Part shown: in pieces, positions 61,078 to 64,000 of the stretch
Layout of the letters: every line of letters starts with the position of its first letter
How positions within the stretch are numbered: the first letter of the stretch is position 1
Source: Prevotella melaninogenica ATCC 25845
GTDB taxonomy: Bacteria > Bacteroidota > Bacteroidia > Bacteroidales > Bacteroidaceae
NCBI RefSeq assembly: GCF_000144405.1
Contig: NC_014370.1
Coordinates: 811,501 to 875,500, forward strand
Direction: 5' to 3'
Length of the DNA: 64,000 nt
Position numbers and translations under genes: made by a program
Notes under the pieces: generated by a model
Told to the model about the DNA's origin: nothing
The model's database searches: none
What the model saw: only the letters and a program-made list of their open reading frames with translations

Positions 61078-62748
61078 ATGCTGAAACATCTATATATTAA
61101 AAACTACACGTTGATTGATCAATTGGATATTGCTTTTCATTCTGGTTTCTCGGTTATTACTGGTGAAACGGGAGCGGGAAAGAGTATTATCTTGGGGGCA
61201 ATTGGTTTGCTGTTAGGCAATAGGGCTGATAGCAAACAGATAAAGCAAGGAGAAAAGAAATGTACGATTGAGGCACATTTTGACCTTTCTAACTATGGTT
61301 TTGAATCCTTTTTCGAAGAACAAGATATTGATTTTGAACCTGAAGATACAATTGTTCGCCGTGAACTAACGGCTACAGGAAAGTCACGTGCCTTCATTAA
61401 TGATACACCTGTATCGTTACAAATGATGCGTGCATTGGGTGAACAACTTATAGATATTCATTCACAGCATCAGAATCTGCTGTTACAGAAGGATGACTTT
61501 CAGTTGAATGTTGTAGATATTATCGCACAAGATAGTAAGGAACTGGCTAATTATCGTTCGGCATATCAAGACTATAAAGAAGCTGAAAGACGTCTTTCAG
61601 ATATGAAAGAGCAGATTTTCAAAGCACAGGAAAATGAAGAATTCATGCGTTTTCAGTTCAATGAGTTGGACAATGCTGGTCTAATTGAGGGCAGACAAGA
61701 AGAACTTGAGCAAGAAAGTGAAACGCTCTCTCATTCAGAAGATATCAAAACAGCTTTCTACGAGGCTGATAATCTGTTGAGTGATGATGACAACGGAGTT
61801 CTTCGAAAGCTGGGACAAAGTCTGGATAGTCTTGGAAATATAGAGAAAGTATATCCTAAAGCACAAGAACTCGTACAACGTTTGTCATCAGTACATATAG
61901 AACTGAAAGACATTGCAGGTGAGATTGGTAGTGAAGTTGAGAATATTGACTTTGACCCCTCTCGCTTAGATAGTATAAATCAACAACTTGACTTGCTGAA
62001 TACACTTGAACAGAAGTATCACGTTTCCACAGAGAAAGAACTCATCGAAATCCGTGACAACATTGCTGAACAGCTAAAGAATATTGACAATAGTGATGAA
62101 GAACTGGAATTACTTGAGCAAGAAGTAAAAACAAAACTTTCTACTTGTGAAAAGCAAGCAGAGAAGTTGACTACACTTAGACGTAAGGCTGCAAAGATTG
62201 TTGAGGAACAGATGAGTAGCCGACTTATTCCATTGGGTATTTCGAATGTTAGGTTTAAGGTTGATTTGTCACCAAAGCCTTTGTCAATAGACGGTGCAGA
62301 TAAGATTCAATTTCTTTTCTCTGCCAATACAAGTACGGCTATGGAACCTGTTGCACAGGTGGCTTCTGGTGGTGAGATTGCTCGTGTAATGTTATCGCTA
62401 AAGGCTATGGTAAGTGGTGCCGTGAAGTTACCAACGATTATCTTTGATGAGATTGATACGGGTGTTAGTGGTAAAATTGCTCAGAAGATGGCACTTATCA
62501 TGCAAGAAATGGGTAATAATAATCGTCAAGTTATCTCTATCACACACCTTCCACAGATTGCTGCTTTGGGTACTTCACACTATAAAGTAGAGAAGGAGGA
62601 GACTGCAGAAGGGACACGCAGTCACATGCGTGAGTTGACTCAAGAGCAGCGTGTGAATGAGATAGCACAGATGCTTTCGGGTGCCGATGTTTCTGATGCA
62701 GCTTTACAGAATGCTCGAGAACTATTAGATTTAAGTAAGAAGAAATAG
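61078..62748 (+). CDS. recN: DNA repair protein RecN
   Basis: About 556 residues from ATG 61078 (MLKHLYIKNYTLIDQLDIAF); the longer frame has no matching N-terminus. An SMC-like ATPase: Walker A GETGAGKSII, a long coiled coil (about 150-370), the ABC signature QVASGGEIARVML and Walker B IIFDEIDTGVSG. It acts early in double-strand break repair, binding DNA ends. It is last of the dnaN row. Confidence 0.96.
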   Translation: MLKHLYIKNYTLIDQLDIAFHSGFSVITGETGAGKSIILGAIGLLLGNRADSKQIKQGEKKCTIEAHFDLSNYGFESFFEEQDIDFEPEDTIVRRELTATGKSRAFINDTPVSLQMMRALGEQLIDIHSQHQNLLLQKDDFQLNVVDIIAQDSKELANYRSAYQDYKEAERRLSDMKEQIFKAQENEEFMRFQFNELDNAGLIEGRQEELEQESETLSHSEDIKTAFYEADNLLSDDDNGVLRKLGQSLDSLGNIEKVYPKAQELVQRLSSVHIELKDIAGEIGSEVENIDFDPSRLDSINQQLDLLNTLEQKYHVSTEKELIEIRDNIAEQLKNIDNSDEELELLEQEVKTKLSTCEKQAEKLTTLRRKAAKIVEEQMSSRLIPLGISNVRFKVDLSPKPLSIDGADKIQFLFSANTSTAMEPVAQVASGGEIARVMLSLKAMVSGAVKLPTIIFDEIDTGVSGKIAQKMALIMQEMGNNNRQVISITHLPQIAALGTSHYKVEKEETAEGTRSHMRELTQEQRVNEIAQMLSGADVSDAALQNARELLDLSKKK

Positions 62749-62771
62749 TAATACCTTACTAAAAATATACA

Positions 62772-64000
62772 ATGAAAGAAATAATGAATATGAAACTGAA
62801 AACTTTAATTTTGACCATTGCCCTTATATTGGGTGTTTCTACTAACATTTCTGCTCAACCTGGTGCGATTAAGAAGGCTGCAGATGCAGCTTTTACATTG
62901 ACAACCTTTAAGGCAGACGGCAGTATTTTGGCAACATCTAATGGTGTATGTATTAGTACTGATGGTGTTGCTGTAAGCCCTTGGAAGCCCTTTATAGGAG
63001 CAGATAAAGCTGTTATTATTGATGCTAAAGGACAGAAACACGAGGTGGATTGCTTGCTTGGTGCCAATGAGATTTATGATATAGTCAAGTTTCAAGTGAG
63101 CGGTAAGACTATTGCTGCTCCTTTGGCAACAACAGTTTCTGTAGGTGATGAAGCATGGATTACACCAATGCCAAAGAGTGGTAATGCTGAGAAGGCTGAT
63201 GTTTCAAGTGTTGAAAAATTCATGGATAAGTATAATTATACGATTCTGAAATCTTCAGCTACTGACAAGTTGAATGGTGCTCCTGTATTTAATGTTAAAG
63301 GACAGGTTATCGGTTTGTTCAATTCTGCTGGTGAATCACAGAGCTCAACGGATGTAAACTATGCCAAGGACTTTGTTGTTAAGGGACTTTCACAGAATGA
63401 TATCACTCTTCGACAGAGCAATATTCGAATAGGTTTACCGAACACATTAGAGGAGGCTGTTGTTGCATTGATGCTCTCTTCTGAGAAACCTACTAATATA
63501 CACGAAGCTATTGTCAACGAATTTATTACAAAATTCCCACAAGCAAATGATGGTTATTATGCTTTAGCGAATATACAAGTTGCAAAAGGTGACTTTGCTA
63601 ATGCGGATAAAACAATGCAAACAGCTATTAGTAAGGTGACTGCAAAGGATGAAGCACATTATAACTTTGCTCGTCTTATTTATCGTAATGCGCTTATTCA
63701 AGAGTTTGCTGAAAAGACAAAGTCTGTGGGATGGACATTGGATAAGGCTTTGGATGAGATAAAAAAGGCTGAAACTACTAAGGCAAACGATGCTTATCGT
63801 CACCTTCAGGCACAGATTATCTATGCGAAAGGCGATTATGCAAAAGCTTATACTGAGTTTGAAGCATTGACAAAGACTAAGTTCAATAATCCAGAACTTT
63901 ACTTAGAGATGGCACAGAGTCGTCAGCATTTGGGAGCTAATGATCAGGAGATTCTCGATTTGCTTAATAAGAGTATCGAACTTTGCGACACACCATATGT
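62772..64000 (+). CDS. Secreted trypsin-like serine protease-fold/TPR protein (partial, runs off the window)
   Basis: Open from the ATG at 62772 through the window end (about 409 residues so far). A signal peptide (KLKTLILTIALILGVSTNISAQ) leads into a trypsin-like beta domain (GVCISTDGVAVSPWKPFIGADK, KLNGAPVFNVKGQVIGLFN). The usual catalytic GNSGGP motif is changed to NGAPV, so the protease may be inactive. From about residue 230 TPR-like helices follow (ANIQVAKGDFANADKTM, AQIIYAKGDYAKAYTEF). A later ATG at 62784 or 62790 also fits. Role unknown. Confidence 0.75.
   Translation, partial: MKEIMNMKLKTLILTIALILGVSTNISAQPGAIKKAADAAFTLTTFKADGSILATSNGVCISTDGVAVSPWKPFIGADKAVIIDAKGQKHEVDCLLGANEIYDIVKFQVSGKTIAAPLATTVSVGDEAWITPMPKSGNAEKADVSSVEKFMDKYNYTILKSSATDKLNGAPVFNVKGQVIGLFNSAGESQSSTDVNYAKDFVVKGLSQNDITLRQSNIRIGLPNTLEEAVVALMLSSEKPTNIHEAIVNEFITKFPQANDGYYALANIQVAKGDFANADKTMQTAISKVTAKDEAHYNFARLIYRNALIQEFAEKTKSVGWTLDKALDEIKKAETTKANDAYRHLQAQIIYAKGDYAKAYTEFEALTKTKFNNPELYLEMAQSRQHLGANDQEILDLLNKSIELCDTPY

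Overview
The window reads as the chromosome of a Bacteroidales bacterium, most likely Prevotella or a close relative. The basis is the low-GC coding style, repeated matches to the Bacteroidetes sigma-factor promoter (TTTG near -33, TAnnTTTG near -7), several lineage-restricted families (DUF2723, DUF4199, DUF4835, DUF6452/DUF6048, M64 peptidase), an anaerobic class III ribonucleotide reductase, and an 11-subunit complex I without an NADH module. The genus is an inference; no rRNA is present.

Region 1 (1-10.3 kb) holds ordinary genes: an M64 peptidase, glyA, a small unknown protein, a cupin, queG, a polysaccharide deacetylase and a very large DUF2723 membrane protein. Region 2 (10.3-15.1 kb) is the clearest accessory island. 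Two damaged same-orientation IS4-like copies bracket a very AT-rich two-gene ABC transporter of the lantibiotic self-protection type, followed by two relics of small Gly-Gly leader peptides. One relic is fused at its GG directly to the interior of the transposase, and an unrecognised 147-aa ORF follows. This looks like the remains of a RiPP (probably class I lanthipeptide) locus whose core peptide was lost by rearrangement. Region 3 (15.3-24.2 kb) holds nrdD, a HAD phosphatase, a tiny Cys-rich protein, an SRP RNA-tRNA-Thr unit, DUF4199 plus GT2, DUF6452/DUF6048, apbE and a Crp-type regulator. Region 4 (24.7-38.5 kb) holds an M3 peptidase, dCMP deaminase, CtpA-type protease, 5-FTHF cyclo-ligase, a repeat-bearing lipoprotein, a plasmid-type Rep protein, a DUF542/hemerythrin/LuxR fusion regulator beside a pseudo-receiver LuxR protein, a phospholipase D-type enzyme and kdsD-kdsA. 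Region 5 (38.8-54.1 kb) holds an outer-membrane beta-barrel, a large MscS channel, a BadF-type kinase and the nuoA-B-CD-H-I-J-K-L-M-N operon. Region 6 (54.6-64 kb) holds a lipoprotein gene with a tetranucleotide repeat at its start, an SSB-like DUF3127 protein, then dnaN, an exonuclease, coaBC, a DUF4835/PorD-like gene and recN, ending in a truncated protease/TPR gene.

The intergenic DNA is unusually structured. One family of short clustered palindromes occurs five times. A second ~100-bp family occurs three times. A ~100-bp element with TGTCACTT terminal inverted repeats occurs twice in opposite orientation. A cluster of AACTTGT/AACTCGT units lies at 4 kb. None of these matches a named element I can identify with certainty. 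No CRISPR array, rRNA operon or prophage was seen. All functional calls come from reading motifs; no database search was run.
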